Source: UBA4582 sp013204195
GTDB taxonomy: Bacteria > Pseudomonadota > Gammaproteobacteria > Pseudomonadales > Azotimanducaceae
NCBI GenBank assembly: GCA_963925735.1
Contig: CAWUUH010000003.1
Location: 1-64,000, forward strand
Reading direction: 5' to 3'
Length of the DNA: 64,000 bases
Positions 34,773-43,706 of this stretch are shown here, in pieces (the first letter of the stretch is position 1; every line of letters begins with the position of its first letter). A model generated the notes under the pieces. That model saw nothing but the letters and a program-made list of their open reading frames with translations. It had not been told where the DNA came from and did not search any database. The position numbers and the translations under genes are program-made.

Positions 34773-35117
34773 TTAGGCATCAGAGGATTTATTGGCATCA
34801 AACGCTGCAAGCTGCGCCGCTGAGGCTGGCGCTTGGTGCAACGCCTTCCATTCTGCGTAGGGCATACCGTAAACTATGCGCCTTGCCTCTTCATAATCAA
34901 GCGCAATTCCTTTATCCTCTGCCGCCGCTTTATACCACTTACTGAGACAATTTCTACAGAAGCCGGCGAGATTCATTAAGTCGATGTTCTGTACCTCTGG
35001 ATGGGCATCAAAATGGGCTACCAGGGTGCGAAATGCAGCGGCTTCCAGTTCTAATGTGGTTTGCGGATCGATCGATTGTGGCGCTGTAGCGTTAAGCTCG
35101 CTTGTTTGCTTATCCAT
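34773..35117 (-). CDS. DUF1244 domain-containing protein
   Basis: A 114-residue protein of the DUF1244 family, common in proteobacteria and without a known function. The hallmark is LMNLAGFCRNCLSKWYKAAA with two close Cys, then YGMPYAEWKALHQ. I start it at the ATG at 35117, because GGAGA lies 10 nt upstream, rather than at an earlier ATG that would place the ribosome site inside the gene. No membrane segment. It sits between divergent rapA and co-directional uup. Confidence 0.85.
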   Translation of the reverse strand: MDKQTSELNATAPQSIDPQTTLELEAAAFRTLVAHFDAHPEVQNIDLMNLAGFCRNCLSKWYKAAAEDKGIALDYEEARRIVYGMPYAEWKALHQAPASAAQLAAFDANKSSDA

Positions 35118-35238
35118 GATCTGTTGTTCTCCATAAAACATTTATACGCGATCACTTGGTGATCGCGATCTTTTCAGCACGACGGGGTGAGCACAGCCAA
35201 CGCTGCCCCTGACATTTAAAAGGCGAACACAGTACCCC

Positions 35239-38082
35239 ATGAATGAATTTAGACTCGATCAAAAATGGATCAGTACCGCAGAGCCCGAACTTGGCATGGG
35301 CCGGGTCACCGAGGTCAGCACCAGGACCGTCAGTCTGAGATACGACCGAGTGAGTGAAGATCGGACCTATGCCAGCCAGAAAGCGCCACTCGTCAGGGTT
35401 AAGTTCAATATCGGCGACCTAGTCACCAGCAACGCTGATATTACCATCAGTGTCTCCTCGATCGAAGACAAAGACGATCTATTGACCTATTCCGGCCCGA
35501 TTCAAGGTGGCGAAGAAGATCAAGCTCTTGGTACCATCCACGAAACCGCGTTGGATCCCAATGTAAGATTCAGCAAGCCCGAAGATCGACTGCTGACGCA
35601 TCAGTTGGATGACAATGCCTGGTTCAACCTGCGTTACGACACGCGGCATGCCCTTGCAGATCTGGCTGTAGCACCGTCTCGCGGCCTCTATGGCCCGCGG
35701 GTCTCGTTGATACCGCATCAGCTGTATATTGGCCATGAAGTCGCCCGGCGTTTTGCGCCGCGGGTACTGCTCGCAGATGAGGTCGGGCTAGGCAAGACTA
35801 TTGAAGCGGGTTTGATCATTCACCAACAACTGATCACCGGTCGGGCCAGTCGCGTTTTAATCATCGTGCCACCGGCCCTGAGCTTTCAGTGGTTTGTAGA
35901 GATGATCCGGCGCTTCAATCTACACTTCACCTTGCTCGATGAGGAGCGCTGCCAGAACATCGTCGCCGACAACGCGCCCGCAACGAGTCCCGACGAAGCC
36001 GTGCCCAACCTGTACAACCCGTTCGAAGCCCAGCAACTCATGCTCTGTCATCTGGATTTGTTCATCGACAATCCAAAACGTCTGGAACAGGCCCTTGCCG
36101 CCGATTGGGATCTAGTGGTGGTAGACGAGGCGCATCATCTGCAATGGTCCCCAGAGCAGGCAAGCCCGGCTTATACTGTCGTGGAGCGTATCTCAAATAT
36201 TGCCAACGGCCTGTTGCTGCTCACCGCCACGCCAGAACAACTGGGACGCCTAGGCCACTTTGCCCGATTGCGACTGCTAGACCCCTCTCGCTACTATGAC
36301 TATGAACAGTTTCTCCTCGAAGAAACTCACTTTACTGAGGTTGCAGAACGGGTTGCGGCTCTACTGGACAGCCGCGGAGCGAAACAAACTCAAGCTCGCA
36401 CCGCGCTCAGAGCCTTGCTCGGCGAAGCTGGCCAGGATCTCGACGACGCCGAGCTTATCGATGCCGTATTAGACCGCCATGGCACCGGCCGGGTACTGTT
36501 CCGTAATGTCCGCGCTTCCGTTAAGGGTTTTCCACAACGGCTTGCGCTACCGTACCCACTGACGCTCAAACCCGGCATCAGTGCCAGCATCGGCTACTTC
36601 CCTGAGGCCGACCTACCCGATTGGACTCGCTGTGACCCGCGTATTCCATGGCTAACGAACTTGCTCGATAGCCATCCAGATGACAAGTTTCTGCTGATTT
36701 GTGCTCACCAACAAACCGTCCTAGATCTTGAGCAGCGACTGGCCGCACTGTTGCCGATTCGCACCACCGTGTTTCACGAAGGCCTCGATCTGGTAGCCAG
36801 AGACCGGGCGGCAAACTACTTTGCCGAAACGGACCGTGGCGCGCAATTGATGATCTGCTCGGAAATCGGTAGCGAGGGTCGAAACTTTCAATTTGCCAGC
36901 CATCTGGTGTTGTTCGATTTACCCCTCGGCCCGGATCAATTGGAGCAACGGATAGGCCGTCTCGACCGCATCGGCCAGGCGCAGGACGTTAAAATCCACA
37001 TCCCCTATATTGAAGGCTCAGGCACTGAGCGACTCTATCAATGGTACGCTAAAGGCCTGAACCTCTTCTGCGGTCCGAATGCAGTGGCCCAAAGTATCTT
37101 TGATGAACTGATCCACGAGTTTGCCACGGCAGATTTCGATGAGTTCCTGCAACGTTCTGCGGCCCTTAACGCTGAGCGGCTGAGTTTACTGCAACAAGGC
37201 CGCGATCGACTGTTAGAGCTGAACTCTCATCGACCGAGCGTTTCTGCAACTATCGTCACTGACATCCAGCAACACGGCGGCGGTCAGTCGTTGGCGAAAT
37301 ATATGGAGCGCTCGTTCAGCCTGTTCGGCCTGGAGTCAGAATTCCTGGGTGATCAGGTGTTACTGGTCAAACCTGGGGATACCATGGTTCGACATGTCTC
37401 CGTCAGTGCCGAAACTCAGGATCATTTTCATTACCCGGAACTGCCTGAAGACGGCCTGCGAATTACCTATGACCGAGACACGGCCCTGGCGCGTGAAGAT
37501 GTCTTGTATCTCACCTGGGAACACCCTTTGGTGCAGCAAGCCATGGATATCGTCGCCACCGATACCAATGGCAACAGCGCCATGATCGCCGTCAAGCATC
37601 CTGAGTTACCCGCAGGCACACTGTTGCTTGAGACCCTGTTTATCGCCGACTGCGTCGCGCCAGCGTACTTAATGGCTGACCGCTTTCTGCCTCCCGCCGT
37701 GATTCGGGTCGTGATTGAGCCCAATTTCGCGGACATTAGTGACACACTGGCCTGGACCGACTTCGACGCCGAACAACTGTCAGTATCAACCGGAGCGCTG
37801 CAAGGCATTCTAGAATCTCAGCGCGCTGGCATTAAAAGCATGCTGGAGGCGGCTAAACGTCAAGCTCGAACGCAATGCCAAGCCCTTAGAGAGTCCGCAC
37901 GAGCGCGCGCTGAAACCCTCTTAGACGTTGAGATCAAACGACTCACGGCATTAAAGGGTCTAAATGATAATGTCAGGCCGGAAGAGATTAGCCACCTGCT
38001 GGAAACTCGTCGCTTAACCCTCGAAGCTATCGATCAGGCTGATATCAGACTAGATTCCATTCGAGTGATCGTAGCTGCTTGA
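35239..38082 (+). CDS. rapA: RNA polymerase-associated protein RapA (SWI2/SNF2 ATPase)
   Basis: A 947-residue ATPase that recycles stalled RNA polymerase after transcription (E. coli RapA 968). Order: N-terminal tandem Tudor-like region (about 1-110), helicase core with motif I ADEVGLGKTIEAG, motif II VVVDEAHHL, motif III LLLTATP, C-terminal lobe with ICSEIGSEGRNFQFA and the motif VI RIGRLDRIGQ, then long C-terminal domains (about 640-947) that include a coiled stretch around 850-930. The Shine-Dalgarno is weak (AAAAGG well upstream). The gene is single and divergent from DUF1244. Confidence 0.95.
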   Translation: MNEFRLDQKWISTAEPELGMGRVTEVSTRTVSLRYDRVSEDRTYASQKAPLVRVKFNIGDLVTSNADITISVSSIEDKDDLLTYSGPIQGGEEDQALGTIHETALDPNVRFSKPEDRLLTHQLDDNAWFNLRYDTRHALADLAVAPSRGLYGPRVSLIPHQLYIGHEVARRFAPRVLLADEVGLGKTIEAGLIIHQQLITGRASRVLIIVPPALSFQWFVEMIRRFNLHFTLLDEERCQNIVADNAPATSPDEAVPNLYNPFEAQQLMLCHLDLFIDNPKRLEQALAADWDLVVVDEAHHLQWSPEQASPAYTVVERISNIANGLLLLTATPEQLGRLGHFARLRLLDPSRYYDYEQFLLEETHFTEVAERVAALLDSRGAKQTQARTALRALLGEAGQDLDDAELIDAVLDRHGTGRVLFRNVRASVKGFPQRLALPYPLTLKPGISASIGYFPEADLPDWTRCDPRIPWLTNLLDSHPDDKFLLICAHQQTVLDLEQRLAALLPIRTTVFHEGLDLVARDRAANYFAETDRGAQLMICSEIGSEGRNFQFASHLVLFDLPLGPDQLEQRIGRLDRIGQAQDVKIHIPYIEGSGTERLYQWYAKGLNLFCGPNAVAQSIFDELIHEFATADFDEFLQRSAALNAERLSLLQQGRDRLLELNSHRPSVSATIVTDIQQHGGGQSLAKYMERSFSLFGLESEFLGDQVLLVKPGDTMVRHVSVSAETQDHFHYPELPEDGLRITYDRDTALAREDVLYLTWEHPLVQQAMDIVATDTNGNSAMIAVKHPELPAGTLLLETLFIADCVAPAYLMADRFLPPAVIRVVIEPNFADISDTLAWTDFDAEQLSVSTGALQGILESQRAGIKSMLEAAKRQARTQCQALRESARARAETLLDVEIKRLTALKGLNDNVRPEEISHLLETRRLTLEAIDQADIRLDSIRVIVAA

Positions 38083-38155
38083 CCCGCTGGTACCGTCTGA
38101 GGTCAAAGGTTGTAATGCAGAACGCAGAATTCAGTGGGCTGATGCCGTGGCGCGC

Positions 38156-38629
38156 CTAACGCTTCGCCGCATCGGCCCGGGTGATCGCCAGCAATTCCAG
38201 CTCATCTGCACTGGCCTGCCGAACTTCGACGATTTTTAATTCGAAATGAAAGGTCACCCCTGCCAGCGGGTGGTTGCCATCGATCGTGATGCCTTCGTCT
38301 TCCACCTCCAACACGCGCACCACTTCGGCTTCGGTACCAGAACCCACCTGGAAAATCATGCCGGGCTGCAGGTCTTCAACATTCGCCTCAATCGTTTCAA
38401 AGGACACGGTTCTGATCAGTGACCGTTGCGGAAAACCATAAGCATCACCAGGCTCAATGGTCACCTTGAATTCATCACCTTCAGCACGGCCAGTGACCGC
38501 TTTCTCGAGACCAGGCATCATCGTCTCATCACCTTCAATAAAGGCGAGCGCAGAGCCGCCCTCTGAGGAGTCAACCACCTCGCCCTCGGCGTTAAACAAA
38601 CTATAATCAACCCGGTAAAACATCACCAT
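38156..38629 (-). CDS. FKBP-type peptidyl-prolyl isomerase, SlyD-like
   Basis: A 157-residue cytosolic PPIase of the SlyD type, with an IF domain inserted in the FKBP fold. It opens with YRVDYSLFNAEGEVVDSSE, then FIEGDETMMPGLEKAV, the flap GDAYGFPQ, and GNHPLAGVTFHFELKIVEVR at the end. It lacks SlyD's long His-rich metal tail, having only ITRADAAKR. I use the ATG at 38629, which has GGAG 8 nt upstream. A possible -10 (TATACT at 38706-38701 on the minus strand) lies inside the end of the next upstream gene. Confidence 0.88.
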   Translation of the reverse strand: MVMFYRVDYSLFNAEGEVVDSSEGGSALAFIEGDETMMPGLEKAVTGRAEGDEFKVTIEPGDAYGFPQRSLIRTVSFETIEANVEDLQPGMIFQVGSGTEAEVVRVLEVEDEGITIDGNHPLAGVTFHFELKIVEVRQASADELELLAITRADAAKR

Positions 38630-38700
38630 GGACTCGGCTCCATTGAAAAACACTCGACTTAGCAGCAGCCGACTGATCCAGGCGCCACCGTAAAGCGCGC

Positions 38701-38706
38701 AGTATA
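38701..38706 (-). promoter_or_regulatory. Possible -10 element of the slyD-like gene
   Basis: TATACT on the minus strand, about 70 bp before the slyD-like start and just past the upstream stop. The -35 is poor, so the call rests mainly on position. Confidence 0.3.
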
Positions 38707-38713
38707 GTCTATT

Positions 38714-39781
38714 TCACGGGCCTGCCAGTAGAGATTCCCAGGCTTCTCGCTGTTGTGACCAGTCAAGATAAGTCACATCCGGCGCCACCGGCAACTGGCC
38801 GCCGAAGCGCGCTGCTGCGATGCCCATCAACATGTCCAGGGCACCGGCCTGGTCCGCATAACGCCAGGTTACGGGAATGAAGTCTTGATAGGCCAATGCG
38901 TCAGGCACTACCGGTAGACACCCTGCGGCAATGGCCTCCAGTACCGCAATACCCTGGAACTCATGGATCGCTGTTGAGAGCACCACATGGGCTGAGTGCA
39001 GCAACGCAATATAGTCTGCACGAGACGCTATATAGCCGCTCGCACCGAGACGACCGGCGTCACTGAGGAGCGTTCGAACGCGCACCAAAGCTGGCGGTAT
39101 ATGGCGAAAGGACTGACCAATCAGATGAAACTCAAAGTTCAGATCAGAGGCCAATAACAGGGTAACCAGATCCAAGAGCTCATCCACACCCTTGTCGTAC
39201 TCCCAACGATGATTCCAGACAATGGATAAGCGAGCTGCACCTCGAGTAGGCGCCTGGACAAAACTGTCGGACCATAATGGTACCGGTAAAACCCTGGCCT
39301 TTCGCCTGAGCTTGTCGGCTAAGCCTGCCGGCACATGGTCTGGCAACCGCGTCAGCAATTGTTGCACTCCGGCCAGAAACGTCGACTGATTGAACAAGGA
39401 ATTGAACACCAACTGATCAGCAGCCAACGCGGCATACAAACTGGTCATCTGTCGCTCAACTTGATGCTGGGTATCACCCTGCTCCGGATAGGCAAATTGA
39501 TTCTCATGAAAATAGAGCAGCGATCTGATGCCGGCCAGCGCTGGTCGCATGCCCACCAGGGCCGACAAATCTGTCATGGACGTCGCGACAATCAAGTCCC
39601 AGTCGCCGTCGAGTCGTGAGTCAAATGCTAACGACAAGCTGTTGCCTCGAAAGCGCCAACTGAAATATCGGGCCGGCAACGTCACGATGGTAAAATCATG
39701 CTGAACGAATTGTGCCACTAGACCTGAGTACCAGTAACGGTGGCTAATCGCATCATAAGGTGACAACAAAAGTATTTTCAT
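38714..39781 (-). CDS. Glycosyltransferase, DUF3524 / tRNA-queuosine alpha-mannosyltransferase-like
   Basis: A 355-residue GT-B glycosyltransferase. The N-terminal domain has the DUF3524 signature: LLLSPYDAISHRYWYSGL, then ARYFSWRFRGN, DLIVATSMTDLSAL, and LYFHENQFAYP. The C-terminal part has IVWNHRWEYDKGVDELL and the donor-site AIHEFQGIAVLEAIAAGCLPV. Its vertebrate relative GTDC1/QTMAN adds mannose to queuosine at the wobble base of tRNA-Asp; a bacterial homologue may modify queuosine tRNA or something similar. That function is inferred from family only. I start it at the ATG that begins this domain (39781). It is upstream of the slyD-like gene and about 70 bp from the divergent oxidoreductase start. 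Confidence 0.85.
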   Translation of the reverse strand: MKILLLSPYDAISHRYWYSGLVAQFVQHDFTIVTLPARYFSWRFRGNSLSLAFDSRLDGDWDLIVATSMTDLSALVGMRPALAGIRSLLYFHENQFAYPEQGDTQHQVERQMTSLYAALAADQLVFNSLFNQSTFLAGVQQLLTRLPDHVPAGLADKLRRKARVLPVPLWSDSFVQAPTRGAARLSIVWNHRWEYDKGVDELLDLVTLLLASDLNFEFHLIGQSFRHIPPALVRVRTLLSDAGRLGASGYIASRADYIALLHSAHVVLSTAIHEFQGIAVLEAIAAGCLPVVPDALAYQDFIPVTWRYADQAGALDMLMGIAAARFGGQLPVAPDVTYLDWSQQREAWESLLAGP

Positions 39782-39853
39782 AAATGAAAGGGTACCCGTA
39801 ATCCTGGCGCTTTGTGTAGAATACCGCCCCAATTAAGGTTTAACGGAATATTT

Positions 39854-41056
39854 ATGTCGGCGATGGTCATTGTAGGAGCGGGACAAGGGGCTGGACAAGC
39901 TGCGGCGAGTTTTCGGCAGGAAGGTTACGAAGGCGAGATTATCATCCTGGGTGACGAGGCATTCCCCCCCTATCAACGCCCGCCGCTGTCGAAGCAATAC
40001 CTCTCAGGGGAATTACCCTTAGAAAGAGTCTTTGTCAGACCTGAAAAATTCTACGTCGACAGAAATATTGACTTGCGTACCAATACTCGCGTGGCGAAGA
40101 TCGACACCAGCGGCAAAACCGTCACCACCGCCGACGGCGACACCATCGCCTATGAAAAATTGATGATCGCCACCGGCAGTCGACCACGCAAGCTCAGCAT
40201 TCAGGGCTCCGACCTACCCGGCATTCATTATTTACGTACCATCAGCGATGTCGACGGCATCAGCGCTGCCATGAAAACTGCAAAGAAAGTGGTCATCGTC
40301 GGCGGTGGTTATATTGGTCTTGAGGTTGCCTCAGTGGCCGTAACCAATGGCCTTGATGTCACCGTGCTGGAAATGGAACAACGTATATTGCAACGGGTCA
40401 CCACGCCCGAAATGAGCGCCTTTTATCATCAACTACACACCGGTCGTGGCCTGAAAATCCTCACCAACACCGCGGTCAGTGGTTTCAGCGGCGACGGCCA
40501 TGTACAACAGGTTCTCTGTGGTGATAGCAGCATCGACGCCGACCTGGTGATTGTCGGCATCGGAATTATCGCGAATGTTGAACTGGCGCAAGAAGCCGGT
40601 ATCGACTGTGACAACGGCATACTGGTAGACGATCACTGCCAGACTTCCGTGCCAGATGTCTATGCCATCGGCGATTGTACTAATCATCCCAACCCGATAC
40701 TCGGGCGTCGCCTGCGGCTCGAGTCCGTGCCTAATGCACTGGAACAGGCCCGGGTGGCCGCCGCTAACATGTGCGGTAAAGATAAAGTTTATGCCTCGGT
40801 ACCTTGGTTCTGGTCAGATCAATACGAACTGAAATTGCAGATGGTCGGTTTTTCCTCGGACGGCGATACCCAGGTGATTCGAGGTGACATGAGCAAAAAC
40901 GAATTCGCGGTCTTTTATTTGAAAGCCGGCGCCGTCGTGGCGGTCGATGCGGTCAATAGCCCTCGTGAATTCATGGTTTGCAAGCAACTCTACGGCAAGC
41001 CCGTTGATGTGGTGAAGCTGGCCGACCCGGAAACCGATTTGAAAACGCTGGTCTAA
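39854..41056 (+). CDS. NAD(P)H-dependent ferredoxin/rubredoxin reductase (FAD)
   Basis: A 400-residue FAD oxidoreductase of the putidaredoxin/BphA4 reductase type. The first Rossmann motif is GAGQGAGQAAASFR, the second (NADH) is VVIVGGGYIGLEVASVA, and the FAD motif DVYAIGDCTNH follows. A C-terminal reductase domain (about 320-400) starts at VPWFWSDQYELKLQMVG. The early PPYQRPPLSKQYL is typical. It passes electrons from NAD(P)H to a ferredoxin for a P450 or ring oxygenase; neither partner is adjacent. The start at 39854 has GGA 6 nt upstream. It is followed 15 bp later by the threonine ammonia-lyase gene, which suggests co-transcription. Confidence 0.88.
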   Translation: MSAMVIVGAGQGAGQAAASFRQEGYEGEIIILGDEAFPPYQRPPLSKQYLSGELPLERVFVRPEKFYVDRNIDLRTNTRVAKIDTSGKTVTTADGDTIAYEKLMIATGSRPRKLSIQGSDLPGIHYLRTISDVDGISAAMKTAKKVVIVGGGYIGLEVASVAVTNGLDVTVLEMEQRILQRVTTPEMSAFYHQLHTGRGLKILTNTAVSGFSGDGHVQQVLCGDSSIDADLVIVGIGIIANVELAQEAGIDCDNGILVDDHCQTSVPDVYAIGDCTNHPNPILGRRLRLESVPNALEQARVAAANMCGKDKVYASVPWFWSDQYELKLQMVGFSSDGDTQVIRGDMSKNEFAVFYLKAGAVVAVDAVNSPREFMVCKQLYGKPVDVVKLADPETDLKTLV

Positions 41057-41071
41057 GGAAGCTGCAGGTCA

Positions 41072-42343
41072 ATGGCACCAGAACTCGCCACACAAGATCC
41101 TGAACGTCATCAGGTCGACGCAAACAGCATTCGCCATGCTTATGCTGACCTGGCCCCCTTTATCGTCGACACGCCGGTGGTCTATTCAGCGACGTTCTCA
41201 GATATGGCCCGGTGCCAGGTCCTATTCAAACTCGAAAACCTGCAGATGACAGGATCGTTTAAGGACCGTGGCGGACTGAACAAACTGCTGTCCTTAAGCC
41301 AGGCAGAACGGGCGCGCGGGGTTATTGCAGCGAGCGCGGGCAATCACGCTCAGGCGATCGCTTATCACGCTAAACGGCTGGGCATTTCAGCCAAGATTGT
41401 TATGCCGAAACCGAGTCCACTGGTCAAAATTCGGGCGACCCGACACTGGGGTGCGCACGTCATTCTCGAAGGCGAAACCTTTGACGATGCCTTCAACTAC
41501 TCCCAGCAACTGGTTGAAACAGAGAATCGTATATATTTGCACCCTTTCGATGATCCCTACGTAATCGAAGGCCAAGGCACTATGGGCGTCGAAATTCTCG
41601 CCCATCATCTCTGCCAAGACCTCGACGCTATTCTTGTGCCTGTGGGCGGCGGCGGCTTGATTGCTGGGCTGGCAACCTACATTAAGCAAACCAGACCGGA
41701 TATTCAGGTCATCGGCGTCGAAGAAAGTAGCTGCAACAGCATGTTTCAATCCAGGCAAGCGGGCGAAGTGGTTCAATTGGCATCACAACCCATTATTGCC
41801 GATGGCATTAACGTTCGAAAGGTGTCGGCCCGTAATCTGAAGACGGTCATGCGCTATGTGGATGACATGATCTCGGTCACCAGCGACGAGATTGCTAACG
41901 CCATCATGCTGACCATGGAGATTGAGAAAATCGTCATCGAAGGTGCCGCTGCCGTAACGGTCGCCGCATTACTGAACCATCGATTACCGGGATTGCAGGA
42001 TGGCAGCGGCAAAAAGATTTTGTCGATTCTTTCCGGCGGTAATATCGATGTAAACCTGTTGTCGCGCATCATCAATCGCGGCATGGCCTTTGACGGTCGG
42101 GTCTTTGAATTCGAACTGGTTATCAACGACCGACCCGGCAGCTTGGAATCGATACTGGGTATTTTCAGAGAGTCAGGGGCCAATGTGGTCGAGGTTCACC
42201 ACCATCGCTTTGCCAGCCACGCAGTTATCGGTCAGATAGCCGTCTCTATTACCGTTGAAACCCGTGATCAAGCCCATATTAACGAGTTAAAAGCTATCAT
42301 CCAAGACCGCGGCTATCCAGCGCGCCTACGGTCTGCAACCTGA
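41072..42343 (+). CDS. Threonine ammonia-lyase
   Basis: A 423-residue PLP enzyme that deaminates threonine to 2-oxobutyrate, the first step to isoleucine. The PLP Lys is in MTGSFKDRGG, and the glycine-rich phosphate loop is GGGGLIAGLA. A C-terminal ACT domain (about residues 340-415, starting FELVINDRPGSLESIL) indicates allosteric control. This single-ACT form (about 400-420 residues) is intermediate between catabolic TdcB (no ACT) and IlvA (two ACT-like modules), so ilvA is not assigned with certainty. It is downstream of the FAD reductase on the same strand. Confidence 0.92.
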   Translation: MAPELATQDPERHQVDANSIRHAYADLAPFIVDTPVVYSATFSDMARCQVLFKLENLQMTGSFKDRGGLNKLLSLSQAERARGVIAASAGNHAQAIAYHAKRLGISAKIVMPKPSPLVKIRATRHWGAHVILEGETFDDAFNYSQQLVETENRIYLHPFDDPYVIEGQGTMGVEILAHHLCQDLDAILVPVGGGGLIAGLATYIKQTRPDIQVIGVEESSCNSMFQSRQAGEVVQLASQPIIADGINVRKVSARNLKTVMRYVDDMISVTSDEIANAIMLTMEIEKIVIEGAAAVTVAALLNHRLPGLQDGSGKKILSILSGGNIDVNLLSRIINRGMAFDGRVFEFELVINDRPGSLESILGIFRESGANVVEVHHHRFASHAVIGQIAVSITVETRDQAHINELKAIIQDRGYPARLRSAT

Positions 42344-42423
42344 CACTCCGATGTAGTTGATATCCCTGGGCACCCGCTTGGCTGAGGAATCAGGCCTTTA
42401 TTTCGCAGTCTGATTCAGTCAAA

Positions 42424-43176
42424 GTGAAGGCCAACGCTCAGACCCGCCTCATTAGCATGTCGACACCCGCACCTTCAGCCAGACCTGCAACAGTCAGCAA
42501 AATCAGGCAATTTTGGCTTGAATGGCGCACTTTGGTCATTTTCCTCATTGTCATGGTCCTGTTTCGATCGGCCATTGCCGATTGGAATCAAGTCCCCTCA
42601 GGTTCCATGAAGCCCACTATTTTAGAGGGTGATCGCGTTGTGATTAACAAACTCGCCTATGACCTGAAGGTGCCCTTCACCACCTGGCACCTGGGCGAGT
42701 GGGGCGATCCGGAACGTGGCGAGATCGTGACATTCTACTCGCCCGACGCCGAAAAGCTGCTCATAAAGCGCGTCATTGGTGTTCCTGGCGATGTGGTCAG
42801 CATGCGGAACAACCAACTGTACATTAACGATGAATCTGCGCATTACACGCGCCTGGACGATAGTATCGTCGCCCAACTTGATATTTGGCAGCGCCGGGAT
42901 CACGCGTTCTTTTTCGAAGCCATCGATAATACGCGACACGCCGTCATGCTAAGACCCGCCCCACCCAACGACTACAACAGCTTCGGGCCGATGGAGATAC
43001 CAGCCGACAAGTACCTCATGCTCGGTGACAACCGCGACAACAGTCGCGATTCACGCCGAATCGGCCTAATCGACCGCAACAGCATCACAGGCAGAGCGCA
43101 CACGGTGGCATTTTCACTGAACTATGACGACTACTACCTGCCCCGACCTAACCGCTTCCTTTACGTCTTGCACTAG
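42424..43176 (+). CDS. lepB: Signal peptidase I
   Basis: A 250-residue type I signal peptidase that cleaves Sec and Tat signal peptides in the inner membrane. One TM helix at about residues 35-52 anchors it. The catalytic dyad is Ser61 (VPSGSMKPT) and Lys115 (LLIKRVIGVPGD), and GDNRDNSRDSR near residue 199 is box E. It has a single anchor rather than the two of E. coli LepB (324 residues). The start is uncertain: GTG 42424 and ATG 42457 both lack a good ribosome site. It is not next to lepA or rnc. Confidence 0.92.
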   Translation: MKANAQTRLISMSTPAPSARPATVSKIRQFWLEWRTLVIFLIVMVLFRSAIADWNQVPSGSMKPTILEGDRVVINKLAYDLKVPFTTWHLGEWGDPERGEIVTFYSPDAEKLLIKRVIGVPGDVVSMRNNQLYINDESAHYTRLDDSIVAQLDIWQRRDHAFFFEAIDNTRHAVMLRPAPPNDYNSFGPMEIPADKYLMLGDNRDNSRDSRRIGLIDRNSITGRAHTVAFSLNYDDYYLPRPNRFLYVLH

Positions 43177-43269
43177 CAACGCTGGGCACCAGTCATCGCC
43201 AGCAAGCACCTGCGATTCAATACGTCGGTCGCGCTTTATGATCGCAAGCTTGGCTCGCTCACTCGCAGG

Positions 43270-43602
43270 TTAGGATTTATTCTGCGGTGGCGCTTGATCA
43301 TCGGCGCTCGGCGTCTCAGCTAGACTGCTCTGCGCAGACTCGCTCAAGGATGAGTGGCCAGTAGAATCGATTGAACCCAACAACCCCTCCGACCGCCTGC
43401 GGAATAAGCGAAATATCAAGGAAAAGAGAAAGGCGACGATAATCAGCAAGCCGACTAACAGCACGGACAGTATCAAAAACACCCAGATCACGGCCATATC
43501 AACGTCAAAAAATCTGACGGCGACCCAGACGAAGGCGACGGCAAAGAAACAGCCAGACAAGACGCGAATGAATAATGGATCGCTTATGATTTTCAAATTC
43601 AA
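43270..43602 (-). CDS. Small membrane protein of unknown function
   Basis: A 110-residue protein with two predicted TM helices (about residues 10-30 and 37-63), a short basic turn (RLFRRRSEG) and a Ser/Ala/Glu-rich, probably disordered tail. I recognise no family. The only usable start in frame is TTG at 43602, because an in-frame stop lies a few codons upstream. An ATG in another frame at 43612 could initiate a different, short peptide. It is convergent with lepB, with an 8-bp inverted repeat (43208-43215 and 43263-43270) between them. Confidence 0.6.
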   Translation of the reverse strand: MNLKIISDPLFIRVLSGCFFAVAFVWVAVRFFDVDMAVIWVFLILSVLLVGLLIIVAFLFSLIFRLFRRRSEGLLGSIDSTGHSSLSESAQSSLAETPSADDQAPPQNKS

Positions 43603-43706
43603 TGACGCTCATTTGTTATTTTGGTTAGTCCTGACATACACTCACTGTCACGACACATATCATTCGCTAGTCGGCAACGACTAGCAGCCAACCCAGGAGA
43701 TTATAC

